From Desulfuromonadaceae bacterium (lineage in GTDB: Bacteria > Desulfobacterota > Desulfuromonadia > Geobacterales > Pseudopelobacteraceae), in assembly GCA_028712075.1 (NCBI GenBank), contig JAQTQX010000004.1, positions 1-64,000 of the forward strand: a stretch of DNA of 64,000 bases, in the 5' to 3' direction. Shown in pieces: positions 43,882 to 54,073 of the stretch (position 1 is the first letter of the stretch; each line of letters opens with the position of its first letter). Below the pieces are notes generated by a model. It saw only the letters and a list, made by a program, of their open reading frames with translations, did no database searches and was not told where the DNA came from. A program made the position numbers and the translations under genes.

Positions 43882-44715
43882 TCAAAAGAAACTTTCCATG
43901 ACAAGGATGTAATCACCCGCTTTTAATTGGACATTTTGGGTCAAATCGCCGTTATTCAACAGTTTTTTTGCCTTGACTGTAAGCGTGGAGTCCTTGCCGT
44001 CATTCTTTCTACGGATGACAATATCGTTCTGATCCGCATATTTCGTAAAACCACCCGCCTCAAGTATGGCCTCCATAACCGTCATTCCTTCCCGGTATTC
44101 AATCGCCTTGGAGGCGTTGACCGCACCGAGCACATATACGTTGCGGTCAAGAAGTTGCGGGACAAAAAGAGAATCACCCGATTCAATAATAATATCCTCG
44201 GCCGTGTCCCCTTTGACAAAAAGGTTATAGAAGTTTTCCTTAATTTTCTTGCCGCTCCGCAGGACATAGGCCCGCTTGTAATCGGCACTCTTTGCAGCAG
44301 GAGACGACCCGGCAGCAGGGGTGCCGAGGGAACAGAGCAACTGGAGCAGTGTTGTGCGCCTGTTGAGATCATACACTCCGGAATTGATTCCGCCGCCGAA
44401 TATGTAGACCTTGCTGTTGGTAATCTCCCTGACTGTTACAGTGACAATAGGGTTCTTGACCAACTCTTTCAATCTGACCGTCAACTGGGCCTGCAAAGCG
44501 GCCGGCGTGCTGCCGCTGGCATGAATATCGCCCAACCCCGGGACGGTTATTTTGCCGTCCGGACGAACCCTGGCAGGAAAGGACAGCTCCTTTACCCCCC
44601 AGACCGCAATGTCAAGACCATCCCCTTCACCAATAACGTAATCCCCGGCAACTGCCGCGAACGGGAGTACCATCAGCATGACAAAAGAAACCAACAGTAT
44701 TTTAATCTTATTCAT
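43882..44715 (-). CDS. Polysaccharide export protein (Wza-like)
   Basis: A 277-residue protein from ATG 44715, with GGAG nine nt upstream; the track start at 44769 is longer without support. A signal peptide (MNKIKILLVSFVMLMVLP, ending AVAG) has no lipobox Cys, unlike E. coli Wza. The PES domain is visible as YVIGEGDGLDIAVWG and VRPDGKITVPGLGDIHASG. An SLBB domain follows (YVLGAVNASKAIEYREGMTV with MEAILEAGGFT). It forms or caps the periplasmic/outer-membrane channel. Confidence 0.92.
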   Translation of the reverse strand: MNKIKILLVSFVMLMVLPFAAVAGDYVIGEGDGLDIAVWGVKELSFPARVRPDGKITVPGLGDIHASGSTPAALQAQLTVRLKELVKNPIVTVTVREITNSKVYIFGGGINSGVYDLNRRTTLLQLLCSLGTPAAGSSPAAKSADYKRAYVLRSGKKIKENFYNLFVKGDTAEDIIIESGDSLFVPQLLDRNVYVLGAVNASKAIEYREGMTVMEAILEAGGFTKYADQNDIVIRRKNDGKDSTLTVKAKKLLNNGDLTQNVQLKAGDYILVMESFF

Positions 44716-44786
44716 AATATTATCTCCACAATGAGCCAATAAGTCTTTGTATTTCCCGTTCCCCTTCAACCTTCAACCTTCTTTTT

Positions 44787-46181
44787 TCACCGTCCACCAA
44801 ATCCGAACAGCACCACCTTGATTGTCTCAAAAAATATCAGCGTGTCAAGAAAGGGGCCGAGATTTTTGATATAGTACAGGTCATAACGCAATTTTTCGAC
44901 GGCGTCCTCTACGGATGCCCCGTACGGGTATCTGACCTGCGCCCAGCCGGTTAACCCCGGTTTGATAAAATGCCGCTTCGAGTAATACGGTATGACCAGT
45001 TTCAGTTTTTCGACAAATTCCGGACGTTCCGGCCGGGGCCCGACAAAGCTCATTTCCCCTTTCAGCACGTTGATCAGCTGAGGAATTTCATCGATTCGTG
45101 AACCACGAAAAAACCTCCCCAGTGTGGTGACGCGAGGATCTTTTTTTTCCGCCCATACCGCACCGGTCGCCGCCTCAGCATCCTGGCGCATCGTTCTGAA
45201 TTTGTAGAGCATAAAGAGTTTTTCCCGGTTTCCGACCCGTTCCTGCCTGAAAAACACCGGCCCGGGAGAGTCGATTCTGATTGCCAGGGCGATGAGTGGC
45301 ATAAACGGCAGCGTCAGCAGCAGACCGATCACGGATAGGGCAATATCAATCGTCCGCTTTAAAATATGTGATACGGTCGTTCGCCGAAAACCGTCAGAAA
45401 AGATAAACCAGCTTGGGGTGATAGATTCCAGCATCAGCTTACCCTGCACAAGTTCATACAGGGTTGGTGCGTCCATCACCTGAATGCTGTTCAGTTTACA
45501 GCGGAGGACGTCTCTGAGCGGAAAGACCCCCCTTCGCTCTGTCAGCGCCACCACAATCACATCTGCCCGGGCCTGACGCACGGTATCGAGGAGATCGTCA
45601 CTGGTGCCGACAATCATATCTTGTGGCACCCCGGTATCCGCTGCAGTTTCCTGGGCGCTTTCCTGCATGTCGGCACCACACGCCGCATACCCGGCCAGCA
45701 CAAAATTTCTCCGGTCAGAAGCAATGATCTCGCCAATCCGGGCGGCCAGAACACCGGTGCCCAGCACCAGAACCCGTTGGGAAAAACGGGCGCGATCTTT
45801 CCCCGCCAGGTAGAGTGCATGCACGCAAAATTGGTACAGCACAAAAAACAGAAGGGAAAAAAACAGGACGCCGCGCCCTATGATGACATCCGGCACGAGA
45901 TAGTACACGGCTGAGAGCAGGGAAAACGACGTCACAGTGCCAAACAGAATATTGACAATAATTTCACGTTTTCGCGTGTTTTTACTCAGGTCGTAGACTT
46001 CCATCAGATGAGAGGAAAACAACACAACAGCAGTAAAAATAAGCGTTGAGTAAATTTTGACCGGCTCCAGCTGGTTCCAGCCCGTTTCAAAATAGCCGAG
46101 ACGCACGGCCATGGCGGAAAAGAACGCCGCAACCGCCAACAGAGCATCAAGAGTTATAAGAGTTGTTACATTAGACGCCAT
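44787..46181 (-). CDS. Initiating sugar-phosphate transferase (EpsB/WbaP type, PEP-CTERM system)
   Basis: A 464-residue protein. About five N-terminal helices and a central Rossmann-like domain (RVLVLGTGVLAARIGEIIA) precede the bacterial sugar transferase domain. In that domain I see FFRQERVGNREKLFMLYKFR, FRGSRIDEIPQLINVLKGEM and SFVGPRPERPEFVEKL. It should transfer a sugar-1-phosphate to undecaprenyl phosphate, the first committed step. The layout equals the TIGR03013-like transferases of exosortase loci. The donor sugar is not evident. Confidence 0.94.
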   Translation of the reverse strand: MASNVTTLITLDALLAVAAFFSAMAVRLGYFETGWNQLEPVKIYSTLIFTAVVLFSSHLMEVYDLSKNTRKREIIVNILFGTVTSFSLLSAVYYLVPDVIIGRGVLFFSLLFFVLYQFCVHALYLAGKDRARFSQRVLVLGTGVLAARIGEIIASDRRNFVLAGYAACGADMQESAQETAADTGVPQDMIVGTSDDLLDTVRQARADVIVVALTERRGVFPLRDVLRCKLNSIQVMDAPTLYELVQGKLMLESITPSWFIFSDGFRRTTVSHILKRTIDIALSVIGLLLTLPFMPLIALAIRIDSPGPVFFRQERVGNREKLFMLYKFRTMRQDAEAATGAVWAEKKDPRVTTLGRFFRGSRIDEIPQLINVLKGEMSFVGPRPERPEFVEKLKLVIPYYSKRHFIKPGLTGWAQVRYPYGASVEDAVEKLRYDLYYIKNLGPFLDTLIFFETIKVVLFGFGGR

Positions 46182-46190
46182 GTACCACCA

Positions 46191-48836
46191 TTATTTTTTT
46201 AGTGCTGCAACAGCAGCCGCAGCTTCTTTGGACTCGACAAAATCACCCAGCGTCAACGACTTTTCCAGCAGCTTCAGCGCATTAGCCTTGTCACCAGACT
46301 CTTTGTAGGCCAGGCCGAGATGATAGGCAACGGTCGGATTATTCGGCAGCAGGTTGACCGCTTTTTCCAGAACTTTTTTGGCGTCTTCAAAGCGACTATT
46401 TTTGAGCAGAGCATAGCCAAGGGTATCTACTACGCCGGCATTACCCGGTTCGCGTTTGAGTGCCGTTATTGCCATACGGAGTGCCTCTTCCTTGTTGCCA
46501 TAGCCCGAGGCGTACAGATAGGCAAGATTATTGAGCGCCGGGACGTAGCCATCTGATTTCTCCAATACGGCTCTGTACTTGGCAATCGCCTCTTTCTTTT
46601 TGCCGGCCTGATCAAGGAGCGTACCCTGTGCAAAAAGTGCCGGCACGAAATCCGGTTTTTTACGACTGGCGTCCTCATATGCACCCATGGCCTGAGCATA
46701 ATCCTTGGTTGCAACATACAGATTCCCCAGATAGACATATGCCTGGGCATTTGCTGTGTCGACGCGGATTCCGTTTTTCACTTCACTGATTGCCTTGGCA
46801 TAATCCTTCTGACTCTCATAAATCGACCCAAGAATCATATAGCCGCGCGCCGACGTCGGATATTTCTCCACTATTCTTTTCGCCTGTTCAACAGCCTTGC
46901 CGGTCTCCTTCATGGTGACGTAGGCCCCGATTTTCAGTGCCACACCAGTCTCCGGATTAATTGCCTCGACCTCTTCAAAGACCTTGATGGCATTATCAAA
47001 TTTCTTTTCACCGACGAGCACGCGCCCCTTCATTTCCAGAATCGAGACATTTTTTGCGTCAACCTTCAAAGCATCATCCAGTACCGTGAGCGCTTTTGCT
47101 GCATCACGTTTTTTCATGTAATATCCGGCCAGTGACATGAACGCATTCGGCTGTTTGGTATCCGCCGCCTTCTGATAGTATGAAAGTGCTTCGCTGTCAT
47201 TCCCCTTTATTTCATGCAACATTGCCAGACCAAGCATTGCCCGGACATTTTTCGGGTCATTACGCAACAATGCCGCGTACTCTTCAATCGCTTTATCGTA
47301 TTTTCCCGCGGCTGCATAGTAGGTAGCAAGGTTCTGATAGGAAGCGGGGAAAGCCGGATCAATCTCCTTGGCTTTTTGAATACTTTTTAGCCCTTCATTC
47401 TGCTTGTTTTGCATAAAGTAGACAGCGGCAATACTATTGTAGAGGAATGCGTCGCTTTTTTTACCGGTCAGGCCCGCCTTGAGATCCTGCAGGGCCTTGT
47501 CTGATTTTCCGGTTCTCATGTGATATGAGGCCAGCAGCAATCTGCTGTTCAGGGCATCAGGAGCAGCTTTGACTGCGGTCTCAAGCTCCGTTTCACCCTC
47601 AGCATTCTTGCCGCGACTAAAGTAAAAATACCCTTTTTTCAGATACGCATCGACGATCTTCGGGTCAATCTTTGTTGCCCGGTTAAACTCGCGCATGCCA
47701 TCTTCAAACATCCCTTTTGCCATATAGGTACTGCCGAGCAGATTGTGGGCGACCGCATCGTTGTCATCTTTTTGCAGCACCTTCTGGACTTCTGTCATCG
47801 CATCATCAACCCGTTTCTGGGCGAGCAGGATCGAGGCGGTCATCAGCCGGGCCTGACGGGAGTCGGGAACGTTATCGAGAATTTTGCGGAACTGGCTCAG
47901 TGCACTCTCCAATTCGCCGCGATTGTAATAGCAGAGACCGAGGAAATGGTACGCTTCGAGCGTTGGTGCCAGCTTGACGGAATTCTGCAGGTTGGTCAGC
48001 GCTTCTGCATAATTTTTCCGCTGATAGTAGACAAGACCCTTAAGGCGCGAACCGTCCCCCCGCTTCGGAAAGCGGCTCAACAGGTCGTCAGCGGCTTTGT
48101 CAGCCTTGTCGAGCTCTTTTTTCTCGATATAGATAAGTCCGGTTTTGTATATGGCAAGTGACTCATTCGGATTGTTTGCCATGACTGTCTGATAAATTGC
48201 CAACGCCTTGTCACTGTTGCCGGCCCGTGCTTCGATAGCCGCCAACATATAGTAGGGCCGGGTATTTTTGGGATCACTCGTGGTCAACTCCTCCAACAAG
48301 CTCTTCGCTTTTGGTTCATTGCCGGAGGCCACATACACCGCAGCAAGATCAAGCTTTGTTTTTGCCCGGGACGGGTCGGCGGCAACTGCCTGCAGCAGAT
48401 ACTTTTCGGCATCTTCATTACGCTTATTCACCGCACTGGCTATGCCGAGAATTTCAAGACCCTCTACGCTGCCGGGGTGTTTGGCGAGATACTGCTCGCC
48501 CAGCTTGAAGGCTTCATCCGCTTTTTTCAGCCCATTCAACACATTGGCAAGTTCCGGCAGCACTTCGTCCCGGGAAGGATTCTGTTTAAGTACTTTGTTG
48601 AATTCTTTTTCAGCTTGTTCAAGTTTTCCCATTTTCGTATAGCATTTAGCCAATTGAAAGCGGGCATCAAGATAGTTTTCATCCTTCTCCAGGGCATTCT
48701 TAAACAGAACCACAGCGCCACCCGGATTCGATGCTTCCAGCTGCTTGACTCCCTCGGTATATAACTGCTCTTTTGTCTTACTGCTGCATGCGGTAAAGAT
48801 AACGAGAGTTAACAACACAAGTATCGTTCTGATCAT
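46191..48836 (-). CDS. prsT: PrsT-type TPR lipoprotein (PEP-CTERM/XrtA system)
   Basis: An 881-residue protein. The lipobox is LVIFTACSSK (Cys17), so it is a lipoprotein. The remainder is about 22-24 tetratricopeptide repeats, for example AVVLFKNALEKDENYLDARF and ALSQFRKILDNVPDSRQARL. This size and lipid anchor match the TIGR02917-like PrsT proteins, thought to scaffold the exopolysaccharide assembly complex. It is the first gene of the long minus-strand run. A promoter and a palindrome lie upstream. Confidence 0.93.
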   Translation of the reverse strand: MIRTILVLLTLVIFTACSSKTKEQLYTEGVKQLEASNPGGAVVLFKNALEKDENYLDARFQLAKCYTKMGKLEQAEKEFNKVLKQNPSRDEVLPELANVLNGLKKADEAFKLGEQYLAKHPGSVEGLEILGIASAVNKRNEDAEKYLLQAVAADPSRAKTKLDLAAVYVASGNEPKAKSLLEELTTSDPKNTRPYYMLAAIEARAGNSDKALAIYQTVMANNPNESLAIYKTGLIYIEKKELDKADKAADDLLSRFPKRGDGSRLKGLVYYQRKNYAEALTNLQNSVKLAPTLEAYHFLGLCYYNRGELESALSQFRKILDNVPDSRQARLMTASILLAQKRVDDAMTEVQKVLQKDDNDAVAHNLLGSTYMAKGMFEDGMREFNRATKIDPKIVDAYLKKGYFYFSRGKNAEGETELETAVKAAPDALNSRLLLASYHMRTGKSDKALQDLKAGLTGKKSDAFLYNSIAAVYFMQNKQNEGLKSIQKAKEIDPAFPASYQNLATYYAAAGKYDKAIEEYAALLRNDPKNVRAMLGLAMLHEIKGNDSEALSYYQKAADTKQPNAFMSLAGYYMKKRDAAKALTVLDDALKVDAKNVSILEMKGRVLVGEKKFDNAIKVFEEVEAINPETGVALKIGAYVTMKETGKAVEQAKRIVEKYPTSARGYMILGSIYESQKDYAKAISEVKNGIRVDTANAQAYVYLGNLYVATKDYAQAMGAYEDASRKKPDFVPALFAQGTLLDQAGKKKEAIAKYRAVLEKSDGYVPALNNLAYLYASGYGNKEEALRMAITALKREPGNAGVVDTLGYALLKNSRFEDAKKVLEKAVNLLPNNPTVAYHLGLAYKESGDKANALKLLEKSLTLGDFVESKEAAAAVAALKK

Positions 48837-49396
48837 AAATAATTGTCTCCGTTCCCAATTTGTATGACGCCCGTATATGTATATCTCAAATTTGTCAGTT
48901 GTACAGCGGTGAACTTTACAATTGTTATTAATTTTTGTAAAGCGGATACCTTCTGAAAAACAAACGTTCTTTCAGGTTGATTTCAGTTAGTTACGGCAGG
49001 CATGGGGATGCAACTCTCCTGTGAGGCAATAAGCAGGAATATGAAAATACAGAGCTGCCAGTTCAGCATTGTTCTGAAGCGGCCGCAAAGCTGTGACTCC
49101 ATGCCCTATCCAGTAACCATGGGCGCCGACAGAAACCGTCTGACAGCCGCGAGTTACGGAAAAGAAAAACCGTTTGCAGGTGGAAATGATGAAGCGGCAT
49201 GAGCCGGTAATCGTCGTGCTGAATTTATTATTGCGACACCCTGGAGGCAGGTAGGGATGATATTTCAGTGAGAAGGAGAAGTTTTGGATGTGATCAGAAT
49301 AATTCTTCATGTGGGTACGAGCATATATTTGCTGCCTGCACGTCGCTTAACCGTCTTACAGCTACACGAGAGGTACACGCAAGCCATAGAACAAAA
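48837..49396. other. Intergenic region between prsT and tRNA-Pro
   Basis: This roughly 560-bp interval holds the prsT promoter region and no supported gene. ORFs at 48987-49310 and 49284-49805 lack ribosome sites and motifs. A G/C-rich stretch at about 49070-49160 could fold, but it does not match a riboswitch class that I can assign. Confidence 0.5.
48913..48942 (-). promoter_or_regulatory. Promoter with overlapping palindrome upstream of prsT
   Basis: On the minus strand TTTACA (48941-48936) and TAAAGT (48918-48913) are 17 bp apart, a fair sigma-70 pair. The same bases form the inverted repeat ctttacaa ... ttgtaaag (48914-48921 and 48935-48942). A regulator could bind there and block or help RNA polymerase. 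Confidence 0.45.
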
Positions 49397-49426
49397 AAGC
49401 ACCTACAGAATTAGCTGTAGGTGCTT
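49397..49426 (-). terminator. Rho-independent terminator of tRNA-Pro
   Basis: A 12-bp stem (aagcacctacag / ctgtaggtgctt) with a 6-nt loop lies 8 bp after the tRNA. Six T follow on the minus strand. Confidence 0.9.
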
Positions 49427-49434
49427 GAATTTGC

Positions 49435-49511
49435 TGGTCGGTGAGACTGGAATCGAACCAGCGACCCCCTGCTCCCAAGGCAGGTGCGCTACCAGGCTGC
49501 GCTACTCACCG
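49435..49511 (-). tRNA. tRNA-Pro (anticodon TGG)
   Basis: The minus strand folds as a 77-nt cloverleaf. The acceptor stem is CGGTGAG/CTCACCG with discriminator A and an encoded CCA. The D-arm reads GCGCAGCCTGGTAGCGC, the anticodon arm CCTGC CTTGGGA GCAGG (anticodon TGG), and the T-arm has GGTTCGATTCC. It reads CCA and, by wobble, CCG proline codons. Confidence 0.97.
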
Positions 49512-49572
49512 ACGAAAGACGACTTAACTATCACAGCAGGTTTCATTGTGCAAGCTAAAAATCAACTGTGCG

Positions 49573-51468
49573 TTATTCAGATATGGTGGCAGCTTTGCCC
49601 GCATGCAGATATGTGCGAATTGATTCTGCTATCCCGGCACCGTCCAGGCCAAGCATGGTACGCAGTTCATGTTGCTCCCCCTGAGGAATGTATGAATCGG
49701 GATAACCGAGACGGAGTACCCGTGTGCCGCTCAGATCGTGCTGCTCCAGCAGTTCCAGAACCGCTGTACCAAAACCTCCCTGCAGGGCATTTTCTTCAAT
49801 GGTGATCAGAATTTCGAATTCTGTCGCCAGCGCAAGCAGCATCGTTTCATCAAGCGGCTTCACGAAACGTGCATTCACAACCGTCAGACGTGTCCCTTCC
49901 GCATCCAGCAAGTCAGCAGCCCTCAGTGCGGCATGCACCATCGTACCAAGAGCGATGACGGCAGCGGCATTTCCTTTCCGAAGCAGTTCACTCCTGCCGA
50001 TCGGCAAAAGAGTAAGTGTCTGGTCCAGCGGTACGCCATAACCGCTGCCGCGCGGGTAGCGTACTGCAGCCGGACTCCCCAGATTGACAGCGGTTGCAAG
50101 CATAAACTGCAGTTCATTTTCGTCTTTCGGAACCATCAGGGTCAGATTGGGAAGATGGCGCAGGTATGACAGATCAAAAGCACCGTGATGAGTGGGGCCG
50201 TCATTCCCGACCACCCCTGCCCGGTCAATAGCAAACGTAACCGGCAGGTTCTGCAGACAGACATCGTGACATATCTGGTCATAACCGCGCTGCAGAAAGC
50301 TTGAATATATGGCGCATACCGGACGGTATCCACCGACAGCCAGGCCGGCCGCGAAGGTGACACCATGCTGTTCGGCAATGCCGACATCAAAAAACCGCTC
50401 GGGGTACTCTTTGGCAAACCGGGCAAGCCCGGTGCCGTCGGGCATGGCAGCTGTAATTGCCGTGATGCGGTCATCCTCTGCAGCCAGCTTGCAGAGTGCA
50501 TCGCCGAAAACCGCCGTATATGTGGCGACGCGCCCCTTCACCTTGGTTACTTTACCGCTTTCGACATCAAACGGACCGACCCCATGGAACAACGCCGGAT
50601 TTTTTTCTGCCGGGGTATACCCCTTCCCTTTGGTCGTCAGGATATGAATCAGGAGAGGATTATCGAATTTTTTGACATTTTCAAACGTCTCAATAAGCAC
50701 CGGCAGGTCATGCCCGTCTATCGGCCCGATGTACTCAAAGCCGAACGCCTCAAAAAGCATGCCAGGCGTAAAGCACCCTTTGAAGGATTCTTCCATTTTT
50801 TTGGCAAGATGAAGCACCCCCTTGCCAACTTCCAGACGTTTAAGAAAAGTTTCCGTACTCTTTTTGAAGCGATGAACAAATTCACTGGATGCGGTGCGGG
50901 AGAGAAAACTGGAGAGAGCACCGACATTTTCAGCAATCGACATTTCATTGTCATTAAGGACGATAATCATATCCTTGTTGAGTTGACCGGCATGATTAAT
51001 CGCTTCGTAGGCGATACCGCCGGTCATGGAACCGTCGCCGATCACCGCCAGCACCTTTGCCCGGCGCCGGGCAAGATCCCGGGCGACAGTAAAACCGGTG
51101 GCGGCAGAAATCGAGGTGGACGAGTGCCCCACATCGAACAGATCGTGCGGCGATTCATGCCGCTTGGGGAAACCGCTGATGCCGTTCAGCGTGCGTATTG
51201 ATGCAAAGCTATCGCGGCGACCGGTTAACAGCTTGTGGGCATAGACCTGATGGCCGACATCCCAGATAATTTTGTCGGTTGGCGTGGTAAACACCCGATG
51301 CAGGGCAATTGTCAGCTCCACGACACCGAGTGACGGCGCAAGATGCCCGCCGTTAACAGCGCAGGTCTGGATAATGATCTGCCGCAGCTCTTCGGCAAGC
51401 TTAGGCAACCGACCGGCCGGGAGGCGTTTGACATCTTCGGGTGATTGTATTGTTTCAATAATCGACAT
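49573..51468 (-). CDS. dxs: 1-deoxy-D-xylulose-5-phosphate synthase
   Basis: A 631-residue thiamine-diphosphate enzyme making DXP from pyruvate and glyceraldehyde 3-phosphate, the first step of the MEP isoprenoid pathway. Motifs are [18 protein letters not shown], the TPP/Mg site [18 protein letters not shown], the catalytic Glu in [18 protein letters not shown], and [19 protein letters not shown] prefer ATG 51468 ([12 protein letters not shown]), preceded by GGATGGAG. The track start is a GTG at 51504 overlapping the ispA stop. It follows ispA and forms an operon with xseA-xseB-ispA, a standard order in this group. Confidence 0.97.
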   Translation of the reverse strand: MSIIETIQSPEDVKRLPAGRLPKLAEELRQIIIQTCAVNGGHLAPSLGVVELTIALHRVFTTPTDKIIWDVGHQVYAHKLLTGRRDSFASIRTLNGISGFPKRHESPHDLFDVGHSSTSISAATGFTVARDLARRRAKVLAVIGDGSMTGGIAYEAINHAGQLNKDMIIVLNDNEMSIAENVGALSSFLSRTASSEFVHRFKKSTETFLKRLEVGKGVLHLAKKMEESFKGCFTPGMLFEAFGFEYIGPIDGHDLPVLIETFENVKKFDNPLLIHILTTKGKGYTPAEKNPALFHGVGPFDVESGKVTKVKGRVATYTAVFGDALCKLAAEDDRITAITAAMPDGTGLARFAKEYPERFFDVGIAEQHGVTFAAGLAVGGYRPVCAIYSSFLQRGYDQICHDVCLQNLPVTFAIDRAGVVGNDGPTHHGAFDLSYLRHLPNLTLMVPKDENELQFMLATAVNLGSPAAVRYPRGSGYGVPLDQTLTLLPIGRSELLRKGNAAAVIALGTMVHAALRAADLLDAEGTRLTVVNARFVKPLDETMLLALATEFEILITIEENALQGGFGTAVLELLEQHDLSGTRVLRLGYPDSYIPQGEQHELRTMLGLDGAGIAESIRTYLHAGKAATISE

Positions 51469-51500
51469 AGCTCCATCCGGGGGAGTGGATACGGTGCAGG

Positions 51501-52394
51501 TCACGTCCTACGCTGTACAATGTAGCGTGCAATGTCCCGGAGCCGGTCAGCCTCGGCACCGAAACATTCAAGTGATCTCAGCGCCTCATCCATCATTGCC
51601 TGCGCCTCGTTCTTCGCTGATGCCAATCCCATAACGGCGGGGTATGTCGCTTTACCGCGCGCTTCGTCACTCCCGGTATCCTTACCGATCTCCTCAGTGG
51701 TCCCCACAATATCGAGAATATCGTCGGCAATCTGGAACGCCAGTCCGGCGGCTTCGCCGTAACGGGTAATCGCCGCCAGCTGGTGGCCTGCTGCACCACC
51801 CAGGATCGCCCCCGACACAACGGAGGCCTTGATCAATGCCCCTGTTTTATGGGTATGAATGTATTGAACCGTTGCGAGATCAATATCATGCCTTCCTTCG
51901 CTCTCCATATCGATGACCTGTCCGCCAACCATGCCGCAGGAGCCGGCACAGGCAGCAATCTCATGGATAACCGCTAACAGGGCCGCCGGATCACACCCGC
52001 CGGTATGACGGGGATCGCTGACCAGCTTGAACGCTTCCGTCAGCAGTGCATCACCGGCCAGAACCGCAATCGCCTCACCAAACACCTTATGGTTAGTCGG
52101 ATTGCCTCGCCGAAAATCATCGTTATCCATGGCCGGGAGATCGTCGTGAATCAGTGAATAGGTGTGGATCATCTCCATAGCGCACGCCGCCGGCAGGACC
52201 CTTCCAGTCTCTCCGCCGACCGCCTGACACGCGGCCAGCATCAGGATCGGCCGTACCCGCTTGCCGCCGGCAAAAACCGAATAGCGCATCGCTTTGTGAA
52301 TGCTATGCGGCAAATCCGTTTCATTTGGCAAAAAAAGCTCAAGAGCCGCATCAATGCAGGATCTCTGTTCAACTAAATAGCTTTTCAGATCCAT
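51501..52394 (-). CDS. ispA: Farnesyl/geranyl diphosphate synthase
   Basis: A 297-residue trans-prenyltransferase that condenses IPP with allylic diphosphates to make farnesyl diphosphate. The first Asp-rich motif is [15 protein letters not shown] and the second [12 protein letters not shown], followed by [15 protein letters not shown]. The two residues before the first motif (Ser, Leu, Ile in TYSLIHDD) suit a short-chain product. It feeds undecaprenyl and quinone synthesis. It starts 5 bp after xseB and is coupled to dxs. Confidence 0.95.
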   Translation of the reverse strand: MDLKSYLVEQRSCIDAALELFLPNETDLPHSIHKAMRYSVFAGGKRVRPILMLAACQAVGGETGRVLPAACAMEMIHTYSLIHDDLPAMDNDDFRRGNPTNHKVFGEAIAVLAGDALLTEAFKLVSDPRHTGGCDPAALLAVIHEIAACAGSCGMVGGQVIDMESEGRHDIDLATVQYIHTHKTGALIKASVVSGAILGGAAGHQLAAITRYGEAAGLAFQIADDILDIVGTTEEIGKDTGSDEARGKATYPAVMGLASAKNEAQAMMDEALRSLECFGAEADRLRDIARYIVQRRT

Positions 52395-52399
52395 ATCCT

Positions 52400-52630
52400 T
52401 CAGCTCCCGACAGATTCAAACGGTTCCCGCTTCAGGGAACCATCCTTCTGTTTCAGAAGGATTTCCACGCGCCGCTCGGCATCATCGAGCCTGCTGGAGC
52501 AGAATGATGCGTGCTTCACCCCCTCCTCAAACGCCTTCAGGGAATCTTCAAGCGACAAGGTTCCGGTTTCCAGACGCACAACGATTTCTTCCAGTTTTTT
52601 AAGGGATGCTTCAAATTTGTCAGTAGCCAT
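52400..52630 (-). CDS. xseB: Exodeoxyribonuclease VII small subunit
   Basis: A 76-residue protein with the family text FEASLKKLEEIVVRLETGTL and LSLEDSLKAFEEGVKHASFC. Several XseB chains assemble with XseA to form the single-strand DNA exonuclease VII. Length and helical character are normal, and it lies 54 bp after xseA. Confidence 0.95.
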   Translation of the reverse strand: MATDKFEASLKKLEEIVVRLETGTLSLEDSLKAFEEGVKHASFCSSRLDDAERRVEILLKQKDGSLKREPFESVGS

Positions 52631-52684
52631 AGCTGGATTCCTTCGGAGGAAATGAGGTAGATATACGGTGTATCGCTGTGGAGG

Positions 52685-54073
52685 TCAAGTTTCGCCGGAG
52701 TCGTGGGACTCAACCCGGCACTGAATCGCACCCCGACAGAGTTTCAGCTGCAGCAGATCGCCTCTGGCCAAGGAACCGGAATCGGTTACCACCATGCCGT
52801 CACCGCAACGGGTTGCAATTGCATAACCGCGCGCAAGAGTGTTAAGAGGGGAAAGCACTTCAAGACGGGCTGCATGAGCGCCAAACTCCTGCCGGCAGGC
52901 CTCCAGCTGTTGGTTCACCGCGCCTTCCGCACGCATCGACAGCAGCAGAATCCGTTGCCGCAGCGAAGCTGTCTGAGCTTGGGGATCGTTATGACGCAGG
53001 ATATCCACGAGTCGAACAAAAAGGCTGCGGCGCTGCGTGGCAGTCGATCTTAATGCTGTTTCAAGCCTGCCGGACAAATCGTCAACCCGCTGGGAAAGAT
53101 GTCCGAGCATCCGCCGGGGATCATGCAATGCCCGGCGCAGACCGCTGAGGCGGCCATCGTATCCGGCCAGCATGCGCTCAACCGTGGTACGCAGCCGGTG
53201 CGACAGCATATCAACCTGAGATCGGAGCTCATCGGCACTTGCTATGACCAGTTCGGCAGCAGCCGATGGAGTCGGCGCCCGCAGATCAGCGACAAAATCG
53301 CAGATGGTCCAGTCGGTTTCATGCCCGACTGCAGATATAATCGGAATTTTCGACCGATACACAGCCCGGGCCACCACCTCCTCGTTAAACGCCCACAAAT
53401 CCTCCAGTGAACCGCCGCCACGGCCTACAACAAGGACATCGACCTCCGCAAGCCGGTTCATTTCGTCAATCGCCCGCGCAATCTCTACTGCCGCACCTTC
53501 TCCCTGCACCCGCACCGGGTAGAGAAGTACCGACAGTGCAGCAAAGCGGCGCTTCAGTACATTAAGGATGTCGTGAATTGCAGCGCCGGTCAGGGACGTA
53601 ATAACACCGATGCGGCGGGGAAAGCAGGGCAGCCTGACTTTATGCGACTCAGCAAAAAGACTTTCGGATGCAAGCTTTTCCTTCAGCTGCACAAAAGCGG
53701 TCTGCAAAGCACCGATGCCGTCTGGTTCGGCGTATTCACAGATAAGCTGGTATTCTCCCCGCTGGTCGTACACCGAAATACGGCCGCGTACTATCAGAGC
53801 CATGCCATCTGATAAACGGTATTTAAGGTTCTTTACGGTACCCTTGAACATCACGCAGCGTAACTGGGCGCCGGCATCTTTCAGGGTAAAATAGCAGTGC
53901 CCTGAAGAGGGATAGGACAGATTGGAAACCTCCCCCTGTACCCAGAGCTGTTCGAAATTTTCCTCAAGCAGACCACGCAGCAAAGCAGTCAGGCGACTGA
54001 CGGTAAGAATTGTTTTTTCCGCAAAAATATCCACATTATCCGCCCATAGAGTGCATTCCGGTATCATCCGCAA
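52685..54073 (-). CDS. xseA: Exodeoxyribonuclease VII large subunit
   Basis: A 462-residue protein. The N-terminal OB-fold opens ILTVSRLTALLRGLLEENFE and contains LWVQGEVSNLSYPSSGHCYF. The catalytic core has VDVLVVGRGGGSLEDLWAFN, ISAVGHETDWTICDFVADLR and APTPSAAAELV, followed by a long coiled-coil and LNTLARGYAIA near the end. The family usually starts close to ILTVSRL, so the first 20 or so residues of the track start may be untranslated. A GTG at 54034 is an alternative. It overlaps the SemiSWEET gene by 10 nt from the track start. Confidence 0.95.
   Translation of the reverse strand: MRMIPECTLWADNVDIFAEKTILTVSRLTALLRGLLEENFEQLWVQGEVSNLSYPSSGHCYFTLKDAGAQLRCVMFKGTVKNLKYRLSDGMALIVRGRISVYDQRGEYQLICEYAEPDGIGALQTAFVQLKEKLASESLFAESHKVRLPCFPRRIGVITSLTGAAIHDILNVLKRRFAALSVLLYPVRVQGEGAAVEIARAIDEMNRLAEVDVLVVGRGGGSLEDLWAFNEEVVARAVYRSKIPIISAVGHETDWTICDFVADLRAPTPSAAAELVIASADELRSQVDMLSHRLRTTVERMLAGYDGRLSGLRRALHDPRRMLGHLSQRVDDLSGRLETALRSTATQRRSLFVRLVDILRHNDPQAQTASLRQRILLLSMRAEGAVNQQLEACRQEFGAHAARLEVLSPLNTLARGYAIATRCGDGMVVTDSGSLARGDLLQLKLCRGAIQCRVESHDSGET

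Noticed and set aside
43927-44742. 271-residue plus-strand ORF
   Set aside because: It is antisense to the Wza-like gene; no motif and no promoter.
49070-49160. Possible c-di-GMP (GEMM) riboswitch, because of GCCGCAAAGC
   Set aside because: The remaining conserved parts of GEMM could not be placed, and no plus-strand gene follows.
50365-51201. 278-residue plus-strand ORF
   Set aside because: It is the shadow of dxs on the other strand, with a composition that follows the dxs codons.
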